A model generated the notes under the pieces. The model was not told where the DNA came from. It was given only the letters and a program-made list of their open reading frames with translations, and ran no database searches. The translations under genes and the position numbers were made by a program. A stretch of 64,000 nucleotides of DNA. It comes from CAVPEV01 sp963703555 (GTDB taxonomy: Bacteria; Actinomycetota; Actinomycetes; Actinomycetales; Cellulomonadaceae). Shown here in pieces: positions 49,475 to 57,851 of this stretch (positions within the stretch are counted from its first letter, which is position 1; every line of letters begins with the position of its first letter). The stretch covers positions 1 through 64,000 of the forward strand of contig CAVPEV010000047.1 of the NCBI GenBank assembly GCA_963703555.1, given 5' to 3'.

Positions 49475-50935
49475 GAGCGCCTGCTCGGCGACCGCGAGCA
49501 CCGTCCACACCGAGCCGTCCGGGGAGCTCAGCCTGTACACGGGCAGCAGGGCCGGGGCCCCGTCGCCCAGCCACACGAGGGTCAGCCCGACAGTCGCCGC
49601 CGTGAGCGTCACGTGCCGCACCGGCCACGGCAGTGGTCGGCCCGGCTGCAGTCGCGTCGCCGTCGCCGTCGGCATCGGCATCGGCATCGCCGTCGGCGCA
49701 CCAGGGCTCCCCTCCGAGGTCTCCGCAGGGACAGGCTGCGCCGCGCCGCCGGCCTGCGCCTCAGCCAGGGGAACGACGCCACCGAGTCCGGCGAACCGCG
49801 GATCGGCAAGCCGGTCGACGGCCTGTGCCGGGCTGATCAAGAGGTACTCCCCCAGGTCGACGACGGGCGCGGCCGGCCCGCTGGCCTGCTGCACACCGTC
49901 GGCGACCAGCGTCACGGTCCACAGCACGTCGGTCGGACGCCCGTCCACGACCAGCGCGGCGCGCACCCAGGTCGCCGAACCGCTCGTCGAGTCGGCGGTG
50001 AGGGTCCACCGGGTCACGTCCACGCCGAGCCGCGTGAGCACATCACTGGCCGCAGCGAGCGCGGCGTCGCCGGTCGGCGCCGGGCCCGCGGCGGAGCAGT
50101 CCGGCACGGGCAGCCCCGGCACGAGCGTCGGCGGCGCGCCCGGCTCCGCTGCGGGACCGCTGGACGTGACCGGGCCGTCGGAGGTGCCGGGGGCGTCGGC
50201 CGCAGCACCCGCTCCCACCCACGGGCGGGAGCCACCGGCCATCGCGCCGGTGGACGCCGCGCCCGGGCCGACGGACCCCGGCACGGACGTGACGCACCAC
50301 GGGTCGCGAGTGGGGTCGACATAGCTCACGGATGCCATGGCGTCGGTGCCCAGCGTGAGCGACGGTCCGCTTCCGTCCGTCGCGCCGACGACCCATGCGC
50401 CGGCCTGGTCCTGCGCCGTGCCGTGCACACCCAGCGCCGCCGCCAGCCGCTCGGCCGTCTGTGCGGTCGCGACCGCCGCCTGGTCGAAACCCCATGCGTG
50501 CGCGGACGCCGTCTCGACGGACAGCCCGGACCCCTCGAACACGATCCGCGACGGGCCCGGGAAGAGGGTGTCGGAGGGGAGCGACGGCCCGGCGCCCTGG
50601 GCCGACCGCGGCGAGCCGGACGCGTCGAGCGCCACGGCGGGGACGACCGTATCGGACGCCGCAGTCGTCCCATCGTGCCGGCCGACCAGAAAACCGCCGC
50701 TGCCGACGACGACCAGCGCCGCAGCAGCAGCGACCGGGCGCAGCCAGCGGGGCCCGGGCCGTGGAGCCGAGCGGCGGACCTCCGCACCGGCCGGCTGCTC
50801 GACTCGCGCCGCAACCCGGGCGCGCAACGCCGCCAAGTCGGTCTCCACCGCCGCCGCCGGGTCCGCCGCGCGCACACGCTGCAGCAGCTCGTCGTCCGGC
50901 TCACCGGGCAGCCGGCCGCCGTGGTCGTCGGTCAT
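49454..50935 (-). CDS. Membrane-anchored protein, probable partner (anti-sigma-like) of the adjacent ECF sigma factor
   Basis: This 493-residue protein has a cytoplasmic N-terminus of about 70 residues (GEPDDELLQRVRAADPAAAV), one transmembrane segment (PVAAAAALVVVGSGGFLVG, about 73-91) and a long extracytoplasmic part rich in Ala, Gly, Pro and Thr with two cysteines. This is the layout of a regulatory partner of an ECF sigma factor, but no HxxxCxxC zinc motif is visible. It follows the sigma gene by 208 nt on the same strand. GGAGG lies 5 nt before the ATG. Function by context only. Confidence 0.65.
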   Translation of the reverse strand: MTDDHGGRLPGEPDDELLQRVRAADPAAAVETDLAALRARVAARVEQPAGAEVRRSAPRPGPRWLRPVAAAAALVVVGSGGFLVGRHDGTTAASDTVVPAVALDASGSPRSAQGAGPSLPSDTLFPGPSRIVFEGSGLSVETASAHAWGFDQAAVATAQTAERLAAALGVHGTAQDQAGAWVVGATDGSGPSLTLGTDAMASVSYVDPTRDPWCVTSVPGSVGPGAASTGAMAGGSRPWVGAGAAADAPGTSDGPVTSSGPAAEPGAPPTLVPGLPVPDCSAAGPAPTGDAALAAASDVLTRLGVDVTRWTLTADSTSGSATWVRAALVVDGRPTDVLWTVTLVADGVQQASGPAAPVVDLGEYLLISPAQAVDRLADPRFAGLGGVVPLAEAQAGGAAQPVPAETSEGSPGAPTAMPMPMPTATATRLQPGRPLPWPVRHVTLTAATVGLTLVWLGDGAPALLPVYRLSSPDGSVWTVLAVAEQALDLAPVG

Positions 50936-51050
50936 GAGAACCTCCGGGGAGTGCTGGGCAGCGGTCCCGCCCGTCCACCCGGTCTGTGTGCCGACCGTGG
51001 CGGACCTTGCAGATCCCGGCCACCCAGCGCTTGCCGCGCTCCCCGGCGAC

Positions 51051-51119
51051 GACGGACCGTTCGACGGACCGTTCGACGGACCGTTCGACGGACCGTTCGA
51101 CGGACCGTTCGACGGACCA
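51051..51119. repeat. 12-bp tandem repeat between sigma gene and its partner
   Basis: GACGGACCGTTC is repeated five times and then partially. It lies in the 208-nt gap upstream of the membrane-anchored partner gene, where it may affect its transcription or translation. Confidence 0.9.
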
Positions 51120-51143
51120 CACACCGGACCGGGCGCCGGAGTG

Positions 51144-51833
51144 TCACTCGGCCCACGACGTGCGCAGCCGGGCCCGCGCACGGGACAGCGCGGCATCGGC
51201 ACCACCCCGGCTGACACCCAGGACGAGCGCCAGGGCGTCACCGTCCAACCCCTCCCAGGCGTGCAGCAGGAGCACTTGACGGTCGCGGGCCGTCATCCGG
51301 GCAAGTGCTCCACGAACCTCGTCGTCCACCACCGCACGCAGGGCCGGGTCGTCGAGGTCCGGTGCCTCGGGCAGTAGGCCGACCGCGATCGGTCGACCCC
51401 GCCGCCGATGGTTCGCCAGGACATATCCGGCGGTCCGGTACAGCCACGGGAGCTCGGCACCGTCCGGCACGTCGTCACGCCGCCGCCAGGCGACCGCCAG
51501 CACATCGGCTGCCAGGTCCTCGGCGTCCGAGCGGCCCGCCCGGCGCGCGAGGTAGCGGTGCACCGCGCCGGCGTGGGCCCGGAACAGGGCGTCGAACCAC
51601 GCCGCGTCGTGGACCGACCCGGCGTGGACGGGAGCCGGCGACGCGTCGGCGGGCGTCGGCGAGAGGTCGGCGGGCGTCGGCGAGAGGTCGGCGGGCGTCG
51701 GCGAGAGGTCGGCGGGCGTCGGCGAGAGGTCGGCGGGCGTCGGCGAGAGGTCGGCGGGCGTCGGCGAGAGGTCGGCGGGCGTCGGCGAGAGGTCGGCGGG
51801 CGTCGGTCGCCGAGCGTCGGAGGGCGGGGGCAC
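51144..51833 (-). CDS. ECF-type RNA polymerase sigma factor with repeat-rich N-terminus
   Basis: This 229-residue protein has a sigma region 2 (AAWFDALFRAHAGAVHRYLA, SDAEDLAADVLAVAWRR) and a region 4 (ALARMTARDRQVLLLHAWEG, LDGDALALVLGVSRGGADAA), the size and layout of ECF sigma factors. Ahead of these are seven copies of PTPADLS and a partial eighth, which is unusual. GTG at 51833 is chosen because GAGGAG lies 5 nt before it. Longer frames upstream run into the RsbW-like gene. It probably directs transcription of its own operon and cell-envelope genes. Confidence 0.85.
   Translation of the reverse strand: MPPPSDARRPTPADLSPTPADLSPTPADLSPTPADLSPTPADLSPTPADLSPTPADLSPTPADASPAPVHAGSVHDAAWFDALFRAHAGAVHRYLARRAGRSDAEDLAADVLAVAWRRRDDVPDGAELPWLYRTAGYVLANHRRRGRPIAVGLLPEAPDLDDPALRAVVDDEVRGALARMTARDRQVLLLHAWEGLDGDALALVLGVSRGGADAALSRARARLRTSWAE
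51648..51806. repeat. Seven 21-bp tandem repeats in the sigma-factor gene
   Basis: GGCGGGCGTCGGCGAGAGGTC occurs seven times in succession without change, plus a partial unit. It encodes PTPADLS repeats. Because 21 is a multiple of three, loss or gain of units keeps the frame. Confidence 0.95.
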
Positions 51834-51874
51834 GGGCGCTCCTCGTCGTCGCGGACGCGGCGCCGGGCGGCGTC

Positions 51875-51895
51875 GCGGGTGCACGGAGCACCCGC
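51875..51895. terminator. Hairpin between the RsbW-like gene and the sigma gene
   Basis: GCGGGTGC and its exact complement flank ACGGA. It lies 42 nt before the sigma start and may end the upstream transcript or shape the 5' leader. The adjacent 19-bp direct repeat CGGTCGCCGCCTCGGTCCC is duplicated near 51962-52000. Confidence 0.4.
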
Positions 51896-52006
51896 TGCGG
51901 ATGTGTCGCGACGAGCCCGATCCTTGCGCGGGGTCGTCATGCGTGTCGAGACCTCCTGCGCCGGTCGCCGCCTCGGTCCCGGTCGCCGCCTCGGTCCCGG
52001 TCGACC

Positions 52007-52444
52007 TCAGTCCCGGGTGACGGTGAACCACACCGTCTTCCCGCCCTCGTGCGGCTCGACGCCCCAGGCCGAGGCCAGCGCCTCGACGATGGCCATGCCC
52101 CGCCCGTGGGGCGCAGCGACGTCGGGGTGCAGCACCCGCGGCAGGGCCGGACTCTCGTCGTCCGCCTCCACCCGGACGTGGTCGTCGTACACCGCGGCAC
52201 GCACCCGGACGGTGCCACCGTCCGGCCCGTGGACCAGCGCGTTGGCGACGATCTCGCCGGTGAGCAGCTCGACGACCTGGTTCGTCGCACCGCCGACGCC
52301 CGCGTCGGCGATGACCCCCAGCACCCAGTGCCGCGCCCGGCGCGGCGCGGTCCGTTCGGCGACGATGGTCAGCTCGTCGACGCGCGCAGCGGCGTCGGCA
52401 CGGCGCGCGCTCGGCGCGCTGCGCAGCTGCCGTACCTGGTCCAT
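52007..52444 (-). CDS. ATP-binding (RsbW-like) serine kinase/anti-sigma regulatory protein
   Basis: This 145-residue single-domain HATPase_c protein has an N-box-like ELLTGEIVANALVHGPDGGT segment and a G-box region (PHGRGMAIVEALASAW). Actinobacteria have many such proteins that bind anti-sigma antagonists or sigma factors in partner-switching. It lies upstream of the ECF sigma gene on the same strand, though ECF factors are not the usual targets of RsbW-like kinases. ATG at 52444 is chosen because GTGGGGG precedes it and the upstream codons are low complexity. Confidence 0.85.
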   Translation of the reverse strand: MDQVRQLRSAPSARRADAAARVDELTIVAERTAPRRARHWVLGVIADAGVGGATNQVVELLTGEIVANALVHGPDGGTVRVRAAVYDDHVRVEADDESPALPRVLHPDVAAPHGRGMAIVEALASAWGVEPHEGGKTVWFTVTRD

Positions 52445-52561
52445 GCCCCCACTGTGCCGGATCCGGCGTGCTTCCGCCGCTCGTGCCCACCCTCCGAGCC
52501 CGGGTGAAGTCACGCGCGACCATCGCGCGGGTGCGGCGACAGAGGATCGAGCGGTGCGCTC

Positions 52562-53245
52562 TCAGGCTGCCAGCACCCGCACACGACCGCCGTCGACCAC
52601 GAACCGCACCTGGGCCAGATCGTCGACGACGACGTCGGCCCCCGTCTGCTGACCGGTGGTCCGCACGCCGAGCGTCGCGGCCCCGGCGACCCGACCCGCC
52701 GTGATGCCGGCCACCGCGTCCTCCACGACCAGGCACCGCTCGGGCGCGGTTGCCAACCGGGCAGCAGCCAGCCGGAACGGCTCCGGGTCCGGCTTGCCAC
52801 GGCGCACGTCGTCGGCGGTGACCACGACGGACGGGAGCGGCAGACCCGACGCGGCCAACCGGACCCGCGCCAGGCCCGACGTGCTCGACGTGACGATCGC
52901 CGACCGGCCCCCGAGCGCCGTCAGGGCCGCAGCCGCACCGGGCAGCGGCACGACGCCGTCGGTGTCGGCGGTCTCGAGCTCGATGATCCGGGCCAACGCC
53001 CGCGCCCGCACGTCCGGCCCGCCATCGGGGAGCAGCAGAGCGACGATGTCGCGCGCGGCGACGCCGTGGAAGGCCGAGTGGTCCCCGAGCGCGTCCATGG
53101 GCGCGCCGAACTCCTCGGCCAGACGGCGCCAGGACCGCAGGACGACGGGCAGCGAGGACAGCACCGTGCCGTCCATGTCGAACAGGACGGCCTCGAGGTG
53201 TCGGTCGTTGAACAGCTCCTCGGCGTCGAACGGGTCTCGCGGCAC
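52562..53245 (-). CDS. HAD superfamily phosphatase (beta-phosphoglucomutase-like)
   Basis: This 227-residue hydrolase has motif I VLFDMDGTVLSS, motif II AIVTSSTSG, motif III lysine in RGKPDPEPFRLA and motif IV VVEDAVAGITAGRVAG. The cap region fits subfamily IA phosphatases that act on sugar phosphates such as glycerol phosphate or 2-deoxyglucose phosphate. The GTG start follows TAGGGT by exactly 6 nt, so the transcript is probably leaderless. It is divergent from the alpha/beta hydrolase gene. Confidence 0.9.
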   Translation of the reverse strand: MPRDPFDAEELFNDRHLEAVLFDMDGTVLSSLPVVLRSWRRLAEEFGAPMDALGDHSAFHGVAARDIVALLLPDGGPDVRARALARIIELETADTDGVVPLPGAAAALTALGGRSAIVTSSTSGLARVRLAASGLPLPSVVVTADDVRRGKPDPEPFRLAAARLATAPERCLVVEDAVAGITAGRVAGAATLGVRTTGQQTGADVVVDDLAQVRFVVDGGRVRVLAA

Positions 53246-53251
53246 ACGGGC

Positions 53252-53257
53252 ACCCTA
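53252..53257 (-). promoter_or_regulatory. -10 element TAGGGT for a leaderless HAD gene transcript
   Basis: TAGGGT is followed by six bases and the GTG at 53245 on the minus strand. Confidence 0.5.
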
Positions 53258-53373
53258 GCGAGAGCCCGTCCACGCACGCCCAGGGCGCTCCCAGCCGGAG
53301 GGGTTAGGCTCGCCACCTACCGAGCACCTGGGATCGCGGTCGGCGACCGGACGTCTCGGCACGAGGAGTCCCT

Positions 53374-54045
53374 ATCACCCCCATCGTGTTCGTGCACGGT
53401 GTCCGCACGTCGTCGGCCATCTGGGCCGTGCAGACCGCCGCCATGGAGCAGGCCGGCCACCGCACCGTCGCCCTGGACCTGCCCGGTCACGGCGTCCGTC
53501 AGGACGAGACGTTCACGCTGACCGCCGCGATGCGCGCCATCGACGAAGCGGTGGGCACCTGCGCGGAACCCCCGCTGCTCGTCGGCCTGTCCCTCGGCGG
53601 GTACACGTGCCTGGCCTACGCGGCCGACCACCCCGGACGCGTCGCCGGTGTCATGCTCTCGGGCTGCTCCACGGAGATCCGTGGCAAGCCCGTCGGTGCG
53701 TACGGACGAGTCTCGGGCCGGCTCGCGACCCTCTTCGGGCGCGGGGCGGGGACCTGGCACGTGGTCACCGACATGCTCGCCGCCCTGCACGGCTACTCCC
53801 CGCTGGCCGACCTGCGCCGGCTGGCCGTCCCGGTGTGGTTGGTCAACGGACGCCGGGACCCGTTGCGCATCGACGAGCGCCGGTACCTGCTGGCGCACCC
53901 CGGCACGCATCTGACCGTCGTGCCCCGCGCGGGCCACGACGTGAACACCCACGCGCCCGCCGCGTTCACCCGCGAGCTCCTGCGGGTGGTCGACGAGCTG
54001 CGGTTGCGCGCGGACCTGCGGCACCACCAGCCCACGTTGGTCTAG
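53374..54045 (+). CDS. Alpha/beta hydrolase with probable ATC start codon
   Basis: This 223-residue hydrolase (counting from ATC) has PIVFVHGVRTSSAIWAVQTA, LDLPGHGVRQDE, the nucleophile motif LVGLSLGGYTCLA, LVNGRRDPLRIDE (Asp) and RAGHDVNTHAP (His). The ribosome-binding site GAGGAG ends 5 nt before an ATC codon at 53374. Starting there gives TPIVFVHG, the usual N-terminus of this family, so ATC, a rare initiation codon, or a recently mutated ATG is likely. GTG at 53386 is the alternative but has poor spacing and trims the first strand. Confidence 0.8.
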   Translation: MTPIVFVHGVRTSSAIWAVQTAAMEQAGHRTVALDLPGHGVRQDETFTLTAAMRAIDEAVGTCAEPPLLVGLSLGGYTCLAYAADHPGRVAGVMLSGCSTEIRGKPVGAYGRVSGRLATLFGRGAGTWHVVTDMLAALHGYSPLADLRRLAVPVWLVNGRRDPLRIDERRYLLAHPGTHLTVVPRAGHDVNTHAPAAFTRELLRVVDELRLRADLRHHQPTLV

Positions 54046-54081
54046 GGCCGGCTCCTCCCGGCGCAGATGCTCACCGCGAGC

Positions 54082-54885
54082 TCAGCCGACGTACTCGAAG
54101 TGCCAGTACTCCGGGTTCTCGCCACCCTGCCGCGACCACGACGGTGACACCCAGCCGTACGCCGGTCCGTGCTCGAGCAACCAACCGCGCTTGACGGAGT
54201 CCCATCCGTACTCGCACGGCCATTCCGCCAGGTCGATCGCCAGGCCCGTCCCGTGCCGCGAGGTGCCGGGCACCGCTGCGGTGCTGCCCAGCGCCGCGCG
54301 CATGGCGACCTGGCCGGCGAAGTCGCGGTAGCTGAGGTCGATGTCCAGGTGGTGGCCGAACGTGGCGACGAACTGCGCGTCGAGCCGGTCCAGTGCGGCG
54401 GCCGCGGCGGTGCGCAGGTAGTGCGGCGTGCCGTCGAACCCGTAGGCCCACCAGGGGTGGGCCAGCTGGGCGGCGGGGATGTGCCCGTTCGACCCGTCGC
54501 CATCGAGGCTCGGCACCGAGGAGAAGAAGTCCGGGCCGTCGTAGGTGGTGGCGCACGCCGGCTCCGGCCGCGGCCCGAGGCGCGCCGCGCTGTCCGGGCC
54601 CCATCCGGCGGGGGCCGCCGGGGAGCCGGACGGTGTGGGAGCCGGCACGGCGGTGACGCTCGGGGCGGGTGCCGGCAGCTTCGCTGCCGTCGGTCCGGGC
54701 GCCGGCACGGCGACCGTGGCGGCGGGCGAGGTCCCACTCCCCGGCACGCCGTCCGTCTGGGCACAGCCGGCCAGCGCCGCACAGCCGGCCAGCGCCACGC
54801 CGACAGCCAGCGCCACTCCGGGGCCGTGCGCCGCGAGTGCCGCCCTGCGCCCTGTCCCGGCCCGCTGCACGGGCCCATCCTCCAT
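54082..54885 (-). CDS. VanY-like D-Ala-D-Ala carboxypeptidase lipoprotein (peptidase M15B)
   Basis: This 267-residue protein has a twin lipobox region (ALAGCAALAGC, Cys35 or Cys41), a long Pro/Ala linker and an M15 peptidase domain. The zinc site pattern is complete: SRHGTGLAIDL (His and Asp) and the C-terminal WHFEYVG (His). Such enzymes remove the terminal D-Ala of peptidoglycan peptides outside the membrane. ATG at 54885 is in frame with the lipobox. The antisense overlap with the polymerase gene leader is short. Confidence 0.9.
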   Translation of the reverse strand: MEDGPVQRAGTGRRAALAAHGPGVALAVGVALAGCAALAGCAQTDGVPGSGTSPAATVAVPAPGPTAAKLPAPAPSVTAVPAPTPSGSPAAPAGWGPDSAARLGPRPEPACATTYDGPDFFSSVPSLDGDGSNGHIPAAQLAHPWWAYGFDGTPHYLRTAAAAALDRLDAQFVATFGHHLDIDLSYRDFAGQVAMRAALGSTAAVPGTSRHGTGLAIDLAEWPCEYGWDSVKRGWLLEHGPAYGWVSPSWSRQGGENPEYWHFEYVG

Positions 54886-55008
54886 CGCAGGGTCGCCGTG
54901 GGCTCGCCGTGCCGGGCAGCGTCCGCACCGTCCTGCCGACGTGTCGGCTCCTACGGCTCGCGGCACGGCGCGCCGCCGCCCGCCCTGGCGGGCCGGGCTC
55001 CCCCGGCC

Positions 55009-55014
55009 TACGGT
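55009..55014 (+). promoter_or_regulatory. -10 element TACGGT for a leaderless polymerase transcript
   Basis: TACGGT is followed by six bases and the ATG at 55021. Confidence 0.5.
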
Positions 55015-55020
55015 CGGCCC

Positions 55021-56088
55021 ATGCCTGCCACCACGCCTGCCACCGAGCTGCAGGTGCGCGGCCGCACGGTGCGGATCACCCACCCGGACAGGATCTGGTT
55101 CCCCGCCCGCGGTCTGACCAAGCTCGACGTCGCGCAGTACGCGATCGCCGTCGGTGACGGCCTGCTCGGCGCCGTGCAGGACCGACCCACGACGCTGGAA
55201 CGCTGGCCCGACGGGTACGTGGCAGGCAGGCGGCCGGCCACCCGGGAGGACTCCAGCGGGGACGGCTTCTTCTCCAAGCGCGTACCGCGCGGCGCGCCGG
55301 ACTGGGTCGAGACGGTGCGGATCGAGTTCCCCAGCGGGCGCAGCGCCGACGAGGTGTGCCCCACCGAGCTCGCCGTCGTGGTGTGGGCGGTGAACATGGG
55401 CACGCTGACGTTCCACCCCTGGCCGGTGCGTCGCCCCGCCCTGGACACCCCCGACCAGCTGCGCATCGACCTCGACCCGCAACCCGGTACCGACTTCGCC
55501 GACGTGGTCCGCACCGCCGGCCTCGCCCACGAGCTGCTCGACGAGCTCGGCCTCGAGGGCCACCCGAAGACGTCCGGCGGACGAGGCATCCACGTGTTCG
55601 TGCGGATCGAACCGCGCTGGACGTTCACCCAGTGCCGCCGGGCCGTGATCGCGTTCGGCCGCGAGCTCGCCCGACGCGCCCCGGACCTGGTCACCACGTC
55701 GTGGTGGAAGGAGGAGCGCGGCGAGCGCGTCCTCGTTGACTACAACCAGATGGCCCGGGACCGCACGATGGCGTCGGCCTACTCGGTGCGGGCCAACGCC
55801 CGTGCCACGGTGTCCGCCCCGCTCCGATGGGAGGAGCTGCCGGACGTCGAGCCCGACGACTTCGACGTGACGACGATGCCCACGCGGTTCGCCACCGTCG
55901 GCGACCTGCACGCCCGGCTGGCGTCCGGACCGGCGTTCACGCTCGACCGGTTGCTCCAGCTGGCCGACCGCGACGAGCGCGACGGTCTGGGTGACGAGCC
56001 GTATCCGCCCCAGTACCCGAAGATGCCGGGCGAGCCGACGCGGGTGCAGCCGAGCCGCGCGCGGCACGTGACCTGCGAAGACACCTGA
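55021..56088 (+). CDS. LigD-type DNA polymerase/primase (archaeo-eukaryotic primase fold), C-terminus supplied by an inserted element
   Basis: This 355-residue stand-alone PolDom is related to the polymerase domain of LigD used in non-homologous end joining. The three catalytic aspartates are present: Asp150 and Asp152 in LRIDLDP and Asp240 in RVLVDYNQM. SGGRGIHVFV is the conserved triphosphate-binding loop. The last codons (HVTCEDT after PSRAR) come from the integrated element. The original end PSRARKTP is displaced to 63642-63701, see the attachment-site entries. So the gene is still whole, with a changed tail. Confidence 0.9.
   Translation: MPATTPATELQVRGRTVRITHPDRIWFPARGLTKLDVAQYAIAVGDGLLGAVQDRPTTLERWPDGYVAGRRPATREDSSGDGFFSKRVPRGAPDWVETVRIEFPSGRSADEVCPTELAVVVWAVNMGTLTFHPWPVRRPALDTPDQLRIDLDPQPGTDFADVVRTAGLAHELLDELGLEGHPKTSGGRGIHVFVRIEPRWTFTQCRRAVIAFGRELARRAPDLVTTSWWKEERGERVLVDYNQMARDRTMASAYSVRANARATVSAPLRWEELPDVEPDDFDVTTMPTRFATVGDLHARLASGPAFTLDRLLQLADRDERDGLGDEPYPPQYPKMPGEPTRVQPSRARHVTCEDT
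56017..56064. mobile_element. attL: left attachment repeat of the integrative element
   Basis: This 48-bp stretch at the 3' end of the polymerase gene recurs at 63642-63689 in the same orientation with 44 of 48 positions identical. All four differences are at silent or near-silent codon positions, so the element's own copy preserves the coding sequence. The final 12 bp, AGCCGCGCGCGG, are identical and are the likely crossover zone. Confidence 0.85.
56070..56082 (+). repeat. Left copy of a 13-bp inverted arm-type repeat
   Basis: GACCTGCGAAGAC lies 5 bp inside attL. The exact reverse complement is at 63603-63615 near attR. Tyrosine integrases bind such arm sites with their N-terminal domain, so this pair may be the P and P' arm sites. 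Confidence 0.5.
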
Positions 56089-56144
56089 CCTTGCGGTGCG
56101 GCGCTGCCTAGCATAGCGCTCACTGTCCTGATAACCTAGGTCTC

Positions 56145-57041
56145 GTGGCAGTCGAGCTGAGGGACCTGGGCGCGTCGTTCGCCCGCTACCTGCGCGCCGA
56201 ACGCAAGGCCGCCGGCACCGTGCGCCTGTACGGGCAGGCCGTCGAGTTCTACGCCCGGTGGCTGGAGGCGCAGGGCAAGGACGCGACGCTCGACCACCTG
56301 ACGCGCCGAGAGATCATCGACTGGCTGGCGGGGCTGAACGAGGTCCACGAGGCCTCCACCGTCCGCACCCGCTACCGCGGCCTGTTCCGGTTCGCCGGGT
56401 GGCTGGTCGCCGAGGAGGAGATCGGCGCCAACCCCATGGTCGGTGTCGCCCTGCCGACCGTCCGGGACCGGCCCGTGCCGGTGCTGTCCGACGACGAGCT
56501 GACCGCCCTCGTCAGGGCTTGCGCTGGCAAGGACCTGCCCGCCCGCCGGGACCTGGCGATCATCCGCGTGCTGCTGGACTGCGGGGTGCGCGTGTCCGAG
56601 TTGTGCGGTATGGCGGCGATGGACCACGCCGCTCTGGATCAGGGCATGGTGCTGGTGCGGGGCAAGGGCGACAAGGTCCGCCCGGTCTACTACGGAGACC
56701 GCACCGCCCAGGCGCTGGACCGCTACCTGCGGGTGCGCGCGACGAGCCGATGGGCGCACCTGGACGCCCTGTGGCTGTCCCAGCGCGGCGCGCTGACCCC
56801 CGACGGGGTGCGCGACATCGTGCACGGCCGCGGCGCGGCCGCAGGCATCACCGACCTGCACCCACACCGCTTCCGGCACACCTGGGCGCACGACTTCCTG
56901 ATGGCCGGGGGCCAGGAACGCGACCTCAAGCGGCTGGCTGGCTGGTCGAGCGACGCCATGCTGGAACGGTACGGGGCGAGCGCCGCCGACGCCCGGGCGA
57001 AGGCGGCGGCGCAACGGATGAGGCGGGGGGACCGGGTGTGA
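56145..57041 (+). CDS. int: Tyrosine recombinase/integrase of the element
   Basis: This 298-residue integrase has a SAM-like core-binding domain (about 1-100) and a catalytic domain with Arg149 (CGVRVSELCG), His241 and Arg244 (LHPHRFRHTWAHDF), Trp267 in LAGWSSDAMLERYG at the usual His position, and the nucleophile Tyr276. Its size and order resemble XerD-type and phage integrases. GTG at 56145 lies 7 nt after TAACCT, so it may be leaderless. The position next to attL is typical. Its stop overlaps the next gene. Confidence 0.93.
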   Translation: MAVELRDLGASFARYLRAERKAAGTVRLYGQAVEFYARWLEAQGKDATLDHLTRREIIDWLAGLNEVHEASTVRTRYRGLFRFAGWLVAEEEIGANPMVGVALPTVRDRPVPVLSDDELTALVRACAGKDLPARRDLAIIRVLLDCGVRVSELCGMAAMDHAALDQGMVLVRGKGDKVRPVYYGDRTAQALDRYLRVRATSRWAHLDALWLSQRGALTPDGVRDIVHGRGAAAGITDLHPHRFRHTWAHDFLMAGGQERDLKRLAGWSSDAMLERYGASAADARAKAAAQRMRRGDRV

Positions 57042-57691
57042 CTCTGGACGCGGACCCTGGGCGAGCCGTGAGCGTCGACCTCGACGTGCCCGACGACGCC
57101 GTGTGGGCGTACGTGCTCCAGCTGGTGGTCGCCTCGGCCGGGGCGGCTCCTGCGGTCGCGGTGCGCTGCTCGGCCCGCGGGTGCTCGCGCGTCCTCGGCA
57201 GAGCCGGACAGACCCCGGCCGGGCCACTGTTCTCCGCCACCTGGCCGGTGGAGGACACCTTGCCCGTCGTCACCGTGGTGGGCGGGCGCAGGCTTCGCCC
57301 TCGCGGCCAGATCGCGCACCTGGCGACCGGCGTCGTTGCCCAGTCCGGGCCGGAACCTGCACCGACGCGGCCGGAAGGGTTCTTCGCCCCGCTGGCCGTC
57401 CCAGCCTGTCTGCCGCAGGTGGCCGTGCCCTTGTATGTGCGCTGCCCTCGTCACGGTGACGCCGTGCTCGAGCGCGACCACGTGCTCGCCGCGCTGCGGG
57501 GCGGGCGCCAGACCGTCGTCGCACCCACGGCGTTGCCGTTCATGGACTACACGACGCAGCGCACCGACGGACTGCCTCACCAGACGGTGACATCGACCAC
57601 CACGTACCGGACCACCGGGGACCCGCTCCAGCTCGCAGACGTGCACGAATGGCTGCGCCAGCACGACGGCTCGCGCTGGGACAGCGCCTGA
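57038..57691 (+). CDS. Hypothetical element protein with two Cys pairs
   Basis: This 217-residue protein has RCSARGCSRVLG near residue 45 and LYVRCPRHGDAVLE near 148, which may bind zinc. The rest is a mixed alpha/beta sequence, with the C-terminal TTYRTTGDPLQLADVHEWLR. No family is recognised. The GTG overlaps the integrase stop (GTGA), so it is co-translated with the integrase and may take part in recombination, but this is inference. Confidence 0.65.
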   Translation: MTLDADPGRAVSVDLDVPDDAVWAYVLQLVVASAGAAPAVAVRCSARGCSRVLGRAGQTPAGPLFSATWPVEDTLPVVTVVGGRRLRPRGQIAHLATGVVAQSGPEPAPTRPEGFFAPLAVPACLPQVAVPLYVRCPRHGDAVLERDHVLAALRGGRQTVVAPTALPFMDYTTQRTDGLPHQTVTSTTTYRTTGDPLQLADVHEWLRQHDGSRWDSA

Positions 57692-57727
57692 AAGAATGGG
57701 CGCACCGCACCACTGAGCGCCAATACC

Positions 57728-57744
57728 AGTACACCGGGTGTACT
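57728..57744. promoter_or_regulatory. Operator-like palindrome AGTACACC-G-GGTGTACT
   Basis: Perfect 8-bp arms around one base, overlapping TACTCT (57741-57746) that could be the -10 of the downstream replication genes. It lies in the gap between the two-gene integrase unit and the replication operon, where a lysogeny or copy-control repressor would act. No repressor gene was recognised. Confidence 0.6.
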
Positions 57745-57851
57745 CTCTAATCGTTCAGGCGTGGCCAGCGCCCTTTCATGGGGCGCCCGGAGCGGGATGC
57801 TCAAGGCCAGACCGGGGTGCGGACCGCGGTCGTCTTCCCAAGGAGACGACT

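Noticed and set aside
53303..53325. Second IdeR-like box before the alpha/beta hydrolase
   Set aside because: Only the GGTTAGGCT half resembles the consensus. It is better explained as a TAGGCT -10 element.
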